Positions 33,405 through 45,526 are shown, numbered from the stretch's first letter. The stretch: DNA of 64,000 nucleotides from Acestrorhynchus altus (GCA_034509495.1 CM067512.1:1637097-1701096); one strand, 5' to 3'. The notes: a model not told the origin generated them from the sequence alone. Numbers and translations are program-made.

Positions 33405-33730
33405 TTCAGCTCACACCTCCGACTCATTGTCGATTCCGAGCGCAAAATTTTTCTATGGCAATGCATATTCATATGTTTAACGTTACAGCGTGCATGCTTA
33501 ATGCCTCGAACCGCCGCAGAATGCAAGCAGCTCATTGATATTGTGGGCCATGCCTCTGAAATCAGCCTGCCATGTGATTCTAATTAAGATTTCTCCCCGG
33601 GGGGGGCGCCGTCATGAAATTAATTCGGTTAAGCAGAAGCCCACACGGCGTGTTTTGCATGTCAAGGAATTCGCAGTTGTGAAGTGGCTTTCATGCATTA
33701 GGAGTGAGGGAGCGAAAAGGATGAGGAGAT
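33405..33730. other. Candidate conserved regulatory island
   Basis: Repeat-free. It includes ATGCATATTCATATG (octamer/POU-like), GTGATTCTAATTAAGATTTC (TAATTA at 33581-33586) and ATGAAATTAATTCGGTTAAGC, a cluster of homeodomain-type cores as seen in developmental enhancers. The bases on either side are transposon fragments. Function inferred. Confidence 0.35.
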
Positions 33731-33749
33731 AGGGAGAGACTGGAGCCTG

Positions 33750-34112
33750 TGTGTCCAAAAGTTTGTGGACACCCCACTCTAATGAATGCATTCAGCTATC
33801 GTTGCGGACAGAGACGTACAAATACCTCTACAGAGCAGATAAACAAACATGAAGCGACTGGCACCATGCCTAATGCCAGGCGTGGGCTAGAGAGGTATAA
33901 AGCAGGGGCTTCGCCAGACTCCCCAGAGCCCTAACGCTCAGACTGACTGTGGGTTGACCTGTTTGTTTGGCATAAGTTCCACCTTTTATGTTGTAAAGTT
34001 CGGAGCCCCAGAAGCCTAGGGCAGGCGATGCACCTGGGGGATACCGTCAAATCCTCACCTCAGTTCAAATTGAAAAAAAGTGTCCCAATACTTTTGTCCA
34101 TATAGTGTATAA
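33750..34112 (+). mobile_element. MITE family 1, full-length copy
   Basis: From GTGTCCAAAAGTTTGTGGACACC to AGTGTCCCAATACTTTTGTC and CATATAGTGTAT. The centre holds a 100-bp stretch (33935-34040) not seen in other copies. Confidence 0.75.
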
Positions 34113-34189
34113 TAGATGGGCACCACGCTTGGAGGCCACATTTGATCCTTTGGAAACATTATAAACAAACAGGCGTGCCTAAATTCTGA

Positions 34190-35170
34190 GAGATATTATA
34201 GAGTGAAATTTCATGCCTGTTGCTCTGAAGGAGCTTAAAGCAGGCTCGGTACGTGTAAACACACGACTTTAGACATTCGCCAAAGCTCTAACTGCTTCAT
34301 TTCTGCTTTTTTTCTCTGTGTTGTTTGATGTATCTCATTCCGGACTCAAATATGCATAAAAATCGTCTCGGCGTAGCAATTGAGTAGTCAGTATAAACAG
34401 ACGGAGACATAGTTTGTAATTTGACCTTTAAAATAAACATTAGAGGCAGCTCTTGAGAGGAGTGTGTGAGAGGGCGAATGAAGCAGAGCAGGCTGGCGTG
34501 CGAAGCCAGTTCATCTGAAAGCCGAGTTTCTACAGCCTGAAAAGCCGGCGGCTGCGCAATTAATGGAGCCTGGCCAACACAGGCCTGCATTTAACCAAGG
34601 CGCTCGCGCTCTAAAAGTCACTTAAACTGTGTGCCGAGCACCTACGAAGATCCATCAATTGCTGTAAACAAAGGTAACGAAAAAACGACCCTGCATTCGT
34701 AAATGGCGAGAAGCAACCGCTGGCAAATTGCTGGACAGAAGCAAAAGTTACAGGAAGGAGGGCAAGGTGGGAAAGCTGCGGACCGCCGACCTCAGCTGTC
34801 TCAGTTACCCGCCTGTCTCTCTTTGTAAATAAGTTAGCCAGAGAGTGAGAGTGCGCGAGAAGACACTGTTGCGGGCATATTTAAAGGCTACGAAAAGACC
34901 TTACACTCCTGCATTAACATTGAATTATTTATAGGCTGCTTCTGTCATGCGCAGTTGTGCAAAAGACAGTTTACCTGCATCCTTAAAGAAGTTTCAAAGC
35001 GACCATGAAAATATACTTCAAACATCGCAACTAGCTTTGGCGAAAGTTACAGGAGACAGAAAGCTGTCACTCAACCAATCACGCACATTTTACTCATGCC
35101 TTTTGCCCTTTATCCTTGCTCCCAGATGCCATCAGTTTCCGGTCAATCGGTCACTGGGTTAACTGAACTA
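34190..35170. other. Candidate conserved regulatory island (long)
   Basis: Nearly 1 kb without repeats, with balanced composition: GTAGCAATTGAGTAGTCAG, GCTGCGCAATTAATGGAGCC, CCATCAATTGCTGTAAACAAAGG (forkhead-like TAAACAAA) and GCATTAACATTGAATTATTTATAGG. It contrasts sharply with the repeat-laden surroundings. No coding frame is convincing on either strand. Confidence 0.35.
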
Positions 35171-35279
35171 TCTATGGGCCAGGCGTTTCAAGACCTGGTC
35201 CAGTGATGGGGCCAATGCCAAAGTCTTGACCTTGATTGTTATAATTGAAATTGTAGATCTTTGGTCTGAACTTTGGTTC

Positions 35280-35430
35280 ACGCTCCTTGAAGTCCTGTTG
35301 AAGTTAGGATGAGGTGGAATGTTAGATCAACTCTAGTTGCTACTGGAACCTTAATTTCCCTGAAGGAACCCTCAAGGGATCAATAAGAGTTCTATTTCTT
35401 CTGTTCTATTCTATTCTATTCTATTCTATG
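35280..35430 (+). mobile_element. LINE-type 3' end with (TTCTA)n tail
   Basis: AATTTCCCTGAAGGAACCCTC, AAGGGATCAATAAGAGTTC and then six TTCTA/CTATT units. A GATCAATAAA core ending in a short tandem repeat is typical of fish L2/RTE-type LINE 3' ends. 5' truncated; no reverse transcriptase frame is visible. Confidence 0.6.
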
Positions 35431-35819
35431 ATGTATGTGGTACCGTTTTGCAGATTCAGATCCTGTCATGTGATGGCACTGTTTGCGGATACAGATCCTG
35501 TCTACTGGTGGCGCTGTTGCGACTGGTTTTTAAGCAGCGATTAACCCATAAGTCAGGCTTTATGAATATGTTCTTCAGTGCTTATGAGCGTGTTATGAAG
35601 TCCGAATGTAGGTTGCCTACAATTACAATCTATGAGTCCGAAGACGAGAAGCATGTATCTTAGATACGGACGCTGTGCTGTCCAGAGACGCTTTGATGTC
35701 ATAGTCTTGTTTATTGTTGTAATCATCCCACCCCCTTGTCGTTTTGGATGGAGGAGCAGTGTGGGTGTGCGTGTGGGGGGTGATGGAGGGGTATGGGTGC
35801 TCCTCAAACAGATTTTGCA

Positions 35820-36110
35820 ATTTATTCCTCTGCAGTTTGTCCGTCAAACCTCCCTCTGATAACATAATCCAAGCTAATCCGCCCTGCTCACGCTTTCCCT
35901 TATTTGGCTCTCATGCAAAAGCGGCGGCTCAATCCCTGTCAGTCAAACGCTTGCGAGGAGACAACTGCAGGCAGGGGGCTGCCAGTCGCTGTCCACTAAC
36001 ACACACAGATGACAATACTCTCCTCTTTCCAGGCAGAGAGCCTGGCAGATTTAACCCCTCCGTCCCTCCCTCGCTTTAATCCACCATAAACATGGACAGG
36101 CTGGACGGCT
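35820..36110. other. Candidate conserved regulatory island
   Basis: Two TAATCC cores 10 bp apart (35865-35870, 35875-35880) follow a GATA core (TGATAA, 35858-35863). The block continues through CTCATGCAAAAGCGGCGGC and CCAGTCGCTGTCCAC without repeats. Paired OTX/PITX-type sites suggest an enhancer (inference). Confidence 0.3.
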
Positions 36111-36329
36111 AAAGCCTCAAGCGTCGTGCCCAGTGCAGTGATATCGTCCTGCACCAGTTCTAAGGACGCTGAGGAGAAGAGGGTGCAACAATAATGGGTG
36201 ATAGACGTTCTCACAGCTCTGGTACAGCAGGAGTATCTGATTAGGGTCCACCCATTTCTGTGGCTACCACACACCATGAACGGTCTGCAAGGTTCTGAAC
36301 TCTGAGGCCGTCATGGTAGAACTCATCCA

Positions 36330-37060
36330 AACTTTGAATAATCTACTGTGAGTCTTGGTTCCTCTCAGTAGTTGTTCCCCATGCTCTTAGATAGGCTCTC
36401 CTTTGAGTTTTGGATTCTGTAAGGTTTGTCTTCATGCATATAAAAAAGGTCTTTAGATACGTTCCTCTCAGGTTCTCCTCTCCAAGGTTCTTGTCTTGGA
36501 CTTTCCAAGAGGGGTTGTCTTTTGAGATCTGGACTCTTTCAGTGGTTCTTTCTAATGTTCGTTGAGAGGTTCTCTTTTCAGTTTTGGATTCTGTCAGTGA
36601 TTTGTCCTCGTGCTAATAGAGAAGTTCCACTTTTGAATCTTGGTTGCTCTCAGGTTCCCTTTTGAGTCTTGGATTTTTTGGTGTTTTTTTTCTCCTCGTG
36701 CTCTCACAGAAGTTCTCTGTTTGACTGTTTGAGGTTCATTTACATTCAGTGGTTCTTTCTCATGCTCTTATGGTGGTTGTCATGGTGTCATGGTTGTTGG
36801 TTGTCATGGTGTCATGGTTGTTCCTTCTTCTTCTCCTTGATTTGATCTTTCTCATACTTTCTGATTTTGAGTCTTATATCCTCTCAGTGGTTCTTCTTAT
36901 TGCTCTTACAGTGATTTTTGAATCTGTATTATGTTATTCCTCAGACGTTTAGAGTAGCTTTCCATCATCCATTATCAGGTTCTGTCGGTGGTTTTTCTCA
37001 TGTTCTTAATTACTTTCTCCGCGTGAATCTTGGGTTCTGTAAGGAGTTATTCCTCACAAT
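36330..37060. repeat. Diverged tandem repeat of TCTCAGTGGTTCTTYCTCATGCTCTTA type
   Basis: Motifs such as TCAGTGGTTCTTTCTCATGC, GAGTCTTGGATTCTGT and CTCTTATAG recur at roughly 55-75-bp spacing with heavy divergence (for example about 36367, 36538, 36740, 36885 and 36990). It is an old minisatellite; the frames inside are Val/Leu/Phe-rich artefacts. Confidence 0.6.
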
Positions 37061-37797
37061 TTTCAAGAAGAATTTAGGTTATAATACACTGTACACACTT
37101 TACATCAATAACATTAATCAATGCACCAAATAAAGCATCCGTACAATTAGGCAGGTTTAACATGCGGGAGAAAAAACAGCATAAACTGGTAAACAGAAAA
37201 GCATACTTACACTGAAATGAGCGGAATGATGGAACATCTCAATGAAAGTGTCCAACTTCAGCTGTGCCAGCTTCTGAAACTAAACCTTTATCCATGCAGT
37301 CTTCACTTCGCTGTGGAACGGATGCAGTTGTCTTGCATTGTGGACATTAAGGCCTACCAATCCTTCAGAGATAAACCTTCAGTAACCCAGTAGGCTAATG
37401 GGGCTTTTCCTTGTCCAATTTTCTTGACCAATTTCCCTCTGGACTGATTTTAGGGGGCAGGGGAATTTGGAGGAACAGGGGGTTGAGAAGGAGGTGTGTG
37501 TTCACCCATCACTTGTCCTGATAGGATCATCCCGTCTGTTTGGACCCGACGATAGACCTGTACTGTCGGAAGAAACTGACTGATGACCTAATGGGCAAGG
37601 AACCTTTCAATAGTTTATCTTTCAACACGACTCTTTGGTAATTGTTTCCAACATTATTATCAGTCAGGCATAAGACAGGTCCCAGCTACAAGAGGCCCAC
37701 ACACTGACCTATGGACAGATAATGATCACACACTAATTCAGTGACCTCAATGAATTTATCTTAAAGCGTAAACAGTGAAAATCCTCTAATTAAAATG
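37061..37797. other. Intergenic, nothing recognised
   Basis: Unique sequence, AT-moderate, no gene. Confidence 0.3.
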
Positions 37798-38240
37798 TTA
37801 ATAACACTCTAAATGTAGGTATTGTGATATACTGCTGAGGGGAGGGCACGATCTCTCATTAGGGTGAATATTAATAACTCTAAATGTAGGTATTGTGATA
37901 TACACTGAGGAGGAGGGCCACATTCATTAGGGTGAATATTAATAACTTTCTAAATGTAGGTATTGTGTGATATACACTGAGAGGAATACAATCTCTCATT
38001 AGGGTGAATATTAATAACTCCTAAATGTAGGTATTGGCCGATATACACACTGAGGAGGGAGGAGCTACAGTCTCTCATTGAATTGAATATTAATAACTCT
38101 AAATGTAGGTATTGTGATATACACTGAGGAGGAGGAGCTACAGTCTCTCATTAGGGTGAATATTAATAACTCTAAATGTAGGTATTGTGATATACACTGT
38201 GGTGGATAGTAAGCTTGTCCCAATTAGGGTGAATAGTAAG
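37798..38240. repeat. 70-73-bp minisatellite, about six units
   Basis: TTAATAACTCTAAATGTAGG, TATTGTGATATACACTGAGG and TCTCATTAGGGTGAATA recur with starts near 37799, 37871, 37940, 38011, 38090 and 38163. Indels vary unit length. Confidence 0.92.
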
Positions 38241-38876
38241 CTAGGCCAGTCCGTCTACAGGGTTGATGTTCCCCATTCCTCTCTCTCTTTCCAGTGTAAA
38301 GGTGAGGTAGATGTTTTTCAAAAGCATGGTCGTCTGGTTTTCACAGCCCAGATCCTCAGCTTGCTCCCACAACCAATCCTCCACTAGTCCGCAATGGGGA
38401 AAACCCAGGGCAAATATGTTCTCCACACTTCCTTGAGATAAGAGCAGGAGCTGAGGGAGGTGAGGCTGGTTAGGGAGGGGGTAGAGTCAATCTACAGGAG
38501 AACATATGGAGAGTTAGTGAAGTTGCGGTCATGTTGAAGTGGAATTTGGGAATGTGGGAAGTTTAGTTCAAACGAAGATCAATCACTTTTAGAGCGTTCT
38601 TTAGTTGGAAAGTCTATAGTAGGTCTAATTGTTCTGAGTCTGAGCAAGCTGGTTAATTCCAGTTGATTTTCAGTAGCGTCAGTGTTAGGATTAGGCAGTG
38701 GCTGGTGGTGCATACTGGGTTGACTGGGTGCACTAAGGTATTTTAGGGTCTAAATATGATGCATATGGTGAATTATACAAATGTTGGACACTTTTTGTAT
38801 CGTTTGATGCTTGTATTAACCCACAGTACTACTGAGTTTTATTTATTTCAAGAAGATTTACGTTATATATAGCTAA

Positions 38877-39150
38877 ACAGTGGCTTGGTGGCTAGCATGT
38901 TCACCCTCCAGCCCTGGGGTCTTGGGTTCAAGGCCCTTTCTGGGTGGAGTTTCCATGTTCTCCCTGTCTGTGTTGGTTTCCACATTCCAGGATTCCTGCT
39001 GTGACGGACGCTCAATGCAGTCCTCCAGGTGGACGAACATTTCCGGTAGCAAGTGTGCTGTGTGTGGAATCTTCTCACCAGTGTGTTGATTGAGTGTGAA
39101 TGGAGTGCTGACTGTAACACATTGTATACGTGTTATTTCATTCATAGGTG
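38877..39150 (+). mobile_element. tRNA-derived SINE, copy 1
   Basis: TGGCTTGGTGGC at 38881-38892 fits an RNA polymerase III A box and GGTTCAAGGCC at 38925-38935 a B box, at the right spacing. The following GTTTCCATGTTCTCCCTGTC is the shared SINE body, then it diverges. A tRNA gene proper is excluded because no cloverleaf follows. Confidence 0.7.
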
Positions 39151-39241
39151 TCCCACATTAGACAGGATCTATTGTTCTGGCAATTAATTCAATATTAAAG
39201 ATCAAAAATAAAATGTCAATAAATGTAGAAGTTCATCAACT

Positions 39242-39500
39242 TTAGGGATGGGATTCACAGGCCAGAGCTTGTGACTTGATAGCTGGGATAGCACTGCTGG
39301 GGGGTGGGTGGTAAGGGTGGAGAAGTGGATCCAGAGGCAAGGGCGAACATGACATGCAGCAGATAAGAGCTCTCCAGTGGGTTAACACCAGAGCTTGTAG
39401 CATGGATTGCCCTGAGAAGCCTCTTTGAAGCCGTGGCATCCACCCCGATAGCGCCTCCCAAAGTGGTGGATGTCGCTATCGCTTTAGAGGGAAGCTGGAG
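39242..39500. other. Unrecognised stretch with open frames on minus
   Basis: Two overlapping minus frames of 65-68 codons, Pro/Ser-rich, no family recognised. The patch is GC-moderate between two SINEs and may be part of a larger degraded repeat. Confidence 0.25.
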
Positions 39501-39704
39501 TTCAGCTAGAGTTGTAGAACCTAACTTCTACACCTACTTATGTGTAGAACCATTACATAATACGGTTCTTTAAATAAAGCTCTGAGAGGTTGTTTAGGAA
39601 ACCCGAAGTGATTCTATTATTGCGTCTCTTCAAAGAATACTAATGACATCTTTCTTTGGAAGAAACACTCCAGTATGAATCCATGATCCATGATGAATCC
39701 ATTG

Positions 39705-39975
39705 GTATACCAGGGGCCTGGGGTTGTGGGTTCGAGCCCCACTTGGGTCACTGTCTGTGAGGAGTTGGTGTGTTCTCCGTTGGGTACTTTAGTTTTCTCC
39801 CACCCCCAAAAAATGCAGGGTACGTGAACTGGACATGCACAATGTGTGTGTGTGTGTAGTACCCCGTGAAGGACTGCCCATGGGGTTTTCGCACTTTAAT
39901 GATTCTAGGTGGGCTTTGCATCCACCATGACCCTATTTCGGATTAAAAAAGGTAATGAGGGACTGACTGAAGTGT
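39705..39975 (+). mobile_element. tRNA-derived SINE, copy 2
   Basis: B box GGTTCGAGCCC at 39729-39739, followed by GAGGAGTTGGTGTGTTCTCC, a TTTTCTCCCACCCCC block, CCCGTGAAGGACTG and ATGATTCTAGGTGGGCTTTG, the known order of a fish SINE body. It ends in TAATGAGGGACTGACTGA. The A box region is degraded. Confidence 0.75.
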
Positions 39976-40307
39976 TACAGCTTAAGAGCTAGGACCAACT
40001 AAACTCATCCGGACACTGATCTTCACCTGGAGAACTGGAGCTACAGATCTGCTTCAGTATTTGCTCTGCAGCTCCTGCAGCAGAATTGGTTTGAGGACTT
40101 AACTCTGAGAGAGAGGGTGAGAGAGAAAACAGAGGGAGAGGGCAATAACTGAGAGAGTGATGGTGCTGATATTTCAAGGCAGGGAATGTGAGTGTTTGAC
40201 CGGCTTTACGTAAATAGGGTCATAAATAGATCGATCACTCGCAGCCTCTCACATAAAAGCCTGGAGAGTTTGAGCTGCCATTACTCAAAGGCCTGATCTC
40301 CAGGGAA

Positions 40308-40311
<4 letters not shown>

Positions 40312-40361
<50 letters not shown>
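40312..40361. repeat. (GT)n microsatellite
   Basis: About 25 GT units. Confidence 0.95.
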
Positions 40362-40365
<4 letters not shown>

Positions 40366-40424
40366 TGGCCAGGAGTCTCCAGTAGTAAGGTGCAACCAGT
40401 TTAGCTGTCACTGGATTTGTGTTC

Positions 40425-40530
40425 ATTGACCAGCTTGGTCATACTGGTCATGCTGGTCAGCAAGTTTGGACATGCTGGTAATGCTGCTCAACCAGCAAGC
40501 TCAAATAAACCAGCTTGACCAGCTTGACCC
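40425..40530. mobile_element. CTGGTC/ACCAGC element, second piece
   Basis: GACCAGCTTGGTCATACTGG, TCATGCTGGTCAGCAAG and AACCAGCTTGACCAGCTTGACC repeat the motif vocabulary of the element at 14560-14895. Confidence 0.5.
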
Positions 40531-40569
40531 CGTGGATATCAGAATATTCCTCCCATTCAGAGTAGACGA

Positions 40570-41140
40570 ATAAACCCAGTCTTTTCATCGTTGTCCCGTC
40601 TGGTCAGCCTGCAGCTGTTTGAGGTGCTAATAAAGAACCAACACTGGAGGAGCTGTCAGGGAGAAAATTAGGTCTCCGTCTGTAACAGCAGGACAAACAA
40701 AGGCAGTTATGGACACTGGGTGAAAAATGAAAGTGGACATGCGGTGTCAGGTGCGGAGGCCGATGTCCCGTCCATATTTAGCCCCCTGGTGGCTCCTAAC
40801 ACACAGCTGTTATAAAACACAAATTTGTGGGATAATCCCACAGAGCTTGGGGTGAACGAGAGCGGACCAACCGAGTGTTCCCGGCTGCGGAGGCATTAGA
40901 ATGGCAGAGGGCTGTTATATTTAGAAAGGACATGAAAGAGACTGATCCTGTAACAAAATAATGGGTGTAGGCGCTAAGCTCCATCCGTGCGGTCAATACA
41001 CTTGATGCCGAGTGATGGATGAGCAGAAGGACGAGCTGGGATGAGCATCTGTCCATCTTTATTTCTCAGATGTTGAAGTCAAGAGTCAGTCAGGAGACTG
41101 TCATTCACATTAAGCCTTTGACAGCATGTCATTGTGGGAC
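40570..41140. other. Unique stretch, possible regulatory DNA
   Basis: Repeat-free and balanced; an 86-codon minus frame is unrecognised. No decisive motif. Confidence 0.25.
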
Positions 41141-41189
41141 GGCTTTGCCTGAGTTATGGTTTATATTTATATAGATTATATATATATAT

Positions 41190-41458
41190 ATGGACAAAAG
41201 TTTTGGGACACCTGTTCATATGGAAATTGCTGTAAACTAACAGGAAAGATGCTGGACAGGAGAACAGGAACATTGCTGTGTGGACTTGATTGCATTTGCT
41301 GACAGCTCGATGCTTTATATCCCAGTAGATTCATCTTTTTATGTCTTTAGTTATCTGCTCCAGAGAGTCCTATTCTGTGGCAGTGCCACACAGGGACCAG
41401 ACAAGCTGTGTGTGCATATGTTGCATGCTCAGTTTGATGCTCACTCTGCCTTTAAGGA

Positions 41459-41460
<2 letters not shown>
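41190..41460 (-). mobile_element. MITE family 1 copy, minus orientation
   Basis: Opens TATATGGACAAAAGTTTTGGG and ACACCTGTTCAT, includes GACTTGATTGCATTTGC and ATCTGCTCCAGAGAGTCC, and runs into the GT microsatellite where its other terminus should be. Confidence 0.7.
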
Positions 41461-41545
<85 letters not shown>

Positions 41546-41552
41546 TATGTGT
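41461..41552. repeat. (GT)n microsatellite, long
   Basis: About 39 perfect GT units, then a short imperfect tail. Confidence 0.97.
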
Positions 41553-41669
41553 GAGATAGATAAGGTCTGAGTGAGGTTCATCTGTGTGAGCTGGGAGCAG
41601 ACTGGTGCGAGTTGAGTGTTCAAGATGACCCACTGTTAATAATACACTGCAGTTGTGTATGTTTCACTG

Positions 41670-41671
<2 letters not shown>

Positions 41672-41722
<51 letters not shown>

Positions 41723-41752
41723 CTCTCTCTCTCTCTCGCTCTCTCTCTCTCT
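41672..41752. repeat. (CT)n microsatellite
   Basis: About 40 CT units with two CG interruptions. Confidence 0.97.
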
Positions 41753-42084
41753 GTAATGTGATGGATGGTGCTTGGGTCAGCGTGGTGCCGAAACAGCCTC
41801 TCTGACTCAGATTCACTCGGCCTGACCGTAAGGGAGAAGCTGCGTGTCATGGTTATTACATTATTATACAGGATAATTACAGTGTAATAACACTGTTGTA
41901 TGCCGACACCTGATTGGTTTAGAAGCCGTCATCAGGCTGTTATCTTACCACACTCGCTAACTCACTCTGCAATGGTGTGGTGCCAGACTCACTCAGAATG
42001 ACAGCTTTTGTCCTGATGTGGGCTGACCAATCTGAGTGTCAGGCACCATGGTCAACCACCAAATCAACGGTTTCACAGTCACAC

Positions 42085-42180
42085 GTCCCCGAAGGTCCTG
42101 TATCATAGTTTGGGTGTAATTTCATACGATACCAGATCACCTTCGGTCTTCATTACAGACACTTGAAAACCATATAGGCC
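42085..42180 (+). mobile_element. Mariner/Tc1 family C fragment
   Basis: GGGTGTAATTTCATACGATACC, AGATCACCTTCGGTCTTCATT and ACAGACACTT match 16430-16485 nearly base for base. Confidence 0.75.
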
Positions 42181-42800
42181 CAAATACACGAGCTGTGTGT
42201 GGGCAGCAAGGTGTAAGGGAAGAAGCCGAGGAATTTGCTCAATCCGTTATTTTTACCCTAACAAAGACCCCCCTGCCCACCCCCAGCCCTGTGTGATGGA
42301 TGTGGACGTAGGTGGCGTGACAGAAGCGGATGGTATTTTAAAAGGAGCATCTATAACACATGCCTCCACACCTGATATAATGAGACATCCATACAGATCC
42401 TTCTCCTCACTGTGTCAGTGATGTTGACTCACAAAGCTGCAAATAACAGCATTCATCACCACGAGGTCCTCCAGGCCCACCCGATCATATCGGCTGTAAT
42501 TTATGGTCGTTTATAGAACGCTTTCAAGAGTGCACTGCATTTGGTATGACAGAAGCCGCTCTCATGTAGTGTGTGTGTGTGTGCTTTTATACTTTACAGG
42601 GCAACAAACGTTTTTTAAAAAGTCTTTTTGGTAAAAAAGTGATAAAGAAAGAGCAGTACTGCGATATCATTTGTGATCTCGATGATGTCTGACGAAAACC
42701 CTCATAACTGTGGTGACAACAGGTCAACTTGGAAGTTGATGGACGTTGATGGGCGAGTGTTTTGAGTATTTCTGTTCATTCATCATGTGAACTGGATTGA
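42181..42800. other. Intergenic, nothing recognised
   Basis: Unique; a 74-codon frame at 42197-42421 is not recognised. Confidence 0.3.
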
Positions 42801-42809
42801 CGATAAACC

Positions 42810-43110
42810 AAAAAGTAATGCAGAAATGGGCTCAAGATTCTTGTTGGCAACAATGTGATTAAGCGATAAGACCTGAAGCTGCCATGACATCCTCTTGAGG
42901 CAGGCAGCGGTATTGTGAGGCGAGCGTGGTCCTGTTCGATGAAGCACCGGAGTGTGTGTTCCAGAAAACCACTGATTTGGGAACCTCAGTAGCATGCTTG
43001 TCCCGGTCTGTTAAGGGTCTGTAATGAAAGATCAAGGTGATCTGATATTGTCTTGAATCTGCCTTACACCATCACCAGACCTTCTGGATTAGTTGGTCCT
43101 CTCCATGAGA
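42810..43110 (-). pseudogene. Mariner/Tc1 family C transposase relic, minus orientation
   Basis: Read in reverse: CCAGAAGGTCTGGTGATGG, CAGATCACCTTGATCTTTCATT, AACACACACTCCGGTGCT and AACAGGACCACGCTCGCC follow the order of 16405-16590. At the second catalytic aspartate the codon GAC of copy 1 is CAC here, and several indels break the frame. Older than copy 1. Confidence 0.7.
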
Positions 43111-44160
43111 CAGCGGGACTTCGCTGCCATTGCAGTGGATGATTCCTTCTGGTTTTGAGGTTGAGTGGATGGACCTGGTCCCTGTATAAACCGGCTGTAC
43201 TTCAGGGCATGATACACAGAAACAAATCTGTGGTATGTCAGCAGAGTTTCTGATGGACTTTGCTCTGCTGTATCTATTGTTTCTATGAGGAGCTGTTCAA
43301 AGAGATCCTGTGGAGTCATAAAGTGTAGATCACACGCAGCTTAATGTCATCCACTTCTAAATCCCCAACCTGCACCCTGTCTTTCATCTGTTCATAACAC
43401 TGTTTGAAGAACTGCTCGTAACTTTATCGTTTACCTTTTAGCTTTCGACATTTGCCTTGGCAAGCAGCGTGGAGAGGACGTTCTCTGGACATTAAGTGTA
43501 ACCTAAATTCTGCTGTGTTGTGTTTAAACGTCCAGTGGCTGAATGGGATCATTTTAAAGATGTAAATGTCAGGTTTTGCTTTTAGGCAGAGGACACACGC
43601 TACTGTAATATAAAGTCACTATAAGACATTAACACTGTCTCCTAATCCCAGCATTATAATCCTGTCTCTGATCAATAAGAGTGATTTGTGTAGTGACTCC
43701 AGAGGCAGGTAGACAGAAATACATTGATGAGGAAGAAGAAAGGTCTGGTGAGACAGACTGAAGAACAAAGTTTGGCTCCAGATTTCTCCTGGACGTCCCC
43801 AGACAGTGCCTGGATGTGTTCAATTCCAGCAGCAGTGCACCTGATTTAACAAAGCAGGTGCTGATGAGAACTTTAAGTAATACTAGACTCGCATGAAGAC
43901 GTTTGGAGATGTTTGGAGATGTTTAATGAACACAGTGATGGAAAACCATGACTTTCTCTAGGAATGTTATTAGTGTTTATTCTAATAACAGTGTTTCTCT
44001 GAGGGAATAAACGGAAATTTACATTATAAGGGGTACAGTGTTGGGAGTGTGTAGGCCTGACACATGGTTGCAGTGATGTTGATGATCCATCCAGAGCCTG
44101 ATAAGAGAGCCAACTTTAAGCGTAGTCGTGCAATCAGAAATTATAGAACATTGAGTGCAT
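43111..44160. other. Intergenic, unrecognised
   Basis: The minus frame across 43089-43319 (76 codons) could be transposon-related because it abuts the family C relic, but I cannot identify it. GTTTGGAGAT is repeated at about 43900. The rest is unique. Confidence 0.3.
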
Positions 44161-44177
44161 AATTTAATCATTTTAAA

Positions 44178-44180
<3 letters not shown>

Positions 44181-44222
<42 letters not shown>
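44181..44222. repeat. (AT)n microsatellite
   Basis: Twenty-one AT units. Confidence 0.95.
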
Positions 44223-44223
<1 letters not shown>

Positions 44224-44329
44224 CTGACATATTGTTTATATTCATTACATTTACATTTATATTATATTAAGTTTTTTTTATTATTTATTTATTGTCGATA
44301 CACCCTCACATTTCTGATTGTGGAATGAT

Positions 44330-45165
44330 TTTAATCCAGTAATAATTTACAGGTTGCACTGTAGTGTATATTTAATCATTGTGAGTTTACAGGTTTGCTG
44401 TAATTGTATATTTAATCCAGTATGAATTTACAGGATTTGCACTGTGAGTGTATATTTAATCAGTATGAGTTTACAGAGTTGCACCATAGTGTATATTTAA
44501 TCCAGTAATAATTTACAGGTTGCACTGTGGTATATATTCCCCAATCCAGTACAGTTTGATTACTTGTAGTGTATATTTAATCAGTATGAGTTTACAGGTT
44601 GCACTGTAGTGTATATTTAATCCAGTATGAGTTTACAGGTTGCACTGTAGTGTATATTTAATCCAGTATGAGTTTACAGGTTGCACTGTAGTGTATGGCC
44701 CAATCAGTAGTTTACAGGATTTGCACTGATCTTATCGTTAATCAGTATGAGTTTACAGGTTTGCACTGTAGTGTATATTTAATCCAGTAGCAGATTTTGA
44801 GTTTGCACTGTAGTGTATATTTAATCAGTATCAGTTTACAGGTTGCACTGTAGTGTATATTTAATCCAGTATGAATTTACAGGTTGCACTGTAGTGTATA
44901 TTTAATCCAGTATGAATTTACAGGTTGCACTGTAGTGTATATTTAATCCAGTATGAATTTACAAGGTTTTATAGTGTATATTTAATCCAGTATGGGTTAC
45001 ACAGGTTGCTGTGGTGTATATTTAATCAGTATGAATTTACAGGTTGCACTGTAGTGTGTCTTTAATCAGTATGAATTTACAGGTTGCACTGTGGTGTATG
45101 TTAATCCAGTAGTTTGTGAGTTTTTGTATGGTGTATTTAATCAGCATGAATCTACAGTGAACCAT
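44330..45165. repeat. 41-bp minisatellite, about 20 units
   Basis: Unit: AATCCAGTATGAATTTACAGG then TTGCACTGTAGTGTATATTT. The units between about 44860 and 44960 are almost identical, while others contain odd replacements (GTGTATGGCCCAATCAG, GATCTTATCGTTAATC). Confidence 0.95.
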
Positions 45166-45482
45166 TCAGCATTATTTACAGTTCAAGTCGTTTTGCTCTT
45201 CAATCTTTGCCTTCACTTTCTAAAAGCTTTGTGTGCGGTGTTACAGAAAGGTTGACATTTAAATAAACTGTTCGCCTGTAACAGAAGAAAGTAAGACAGA
45301 ATATTACGGACGGTTTATATTTGATTCACGTGGAAATGAGTTGCACATTCAAATGAAGTGAGTTTAATTTCGCTCTTACACTCATAAGGATGAACAGATG
45401 CTTTTGGATGTTCTTAAGCTCTAACCACAAATCTCTGTGCATGTAGCAGCAGTGTGTGGTTCCAGGAGATAGAGAGTGTGTT

Positions 45483-45486
<4 letters not shown>

Positions 45487-45526
<40 letters not shown>

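Noticed and set aside
38881..38940. Possible tRNA gene
   Set aside because: A and B boxes are present but no acceptor stem or cloverleaf; the downstream body identifies a SINE.
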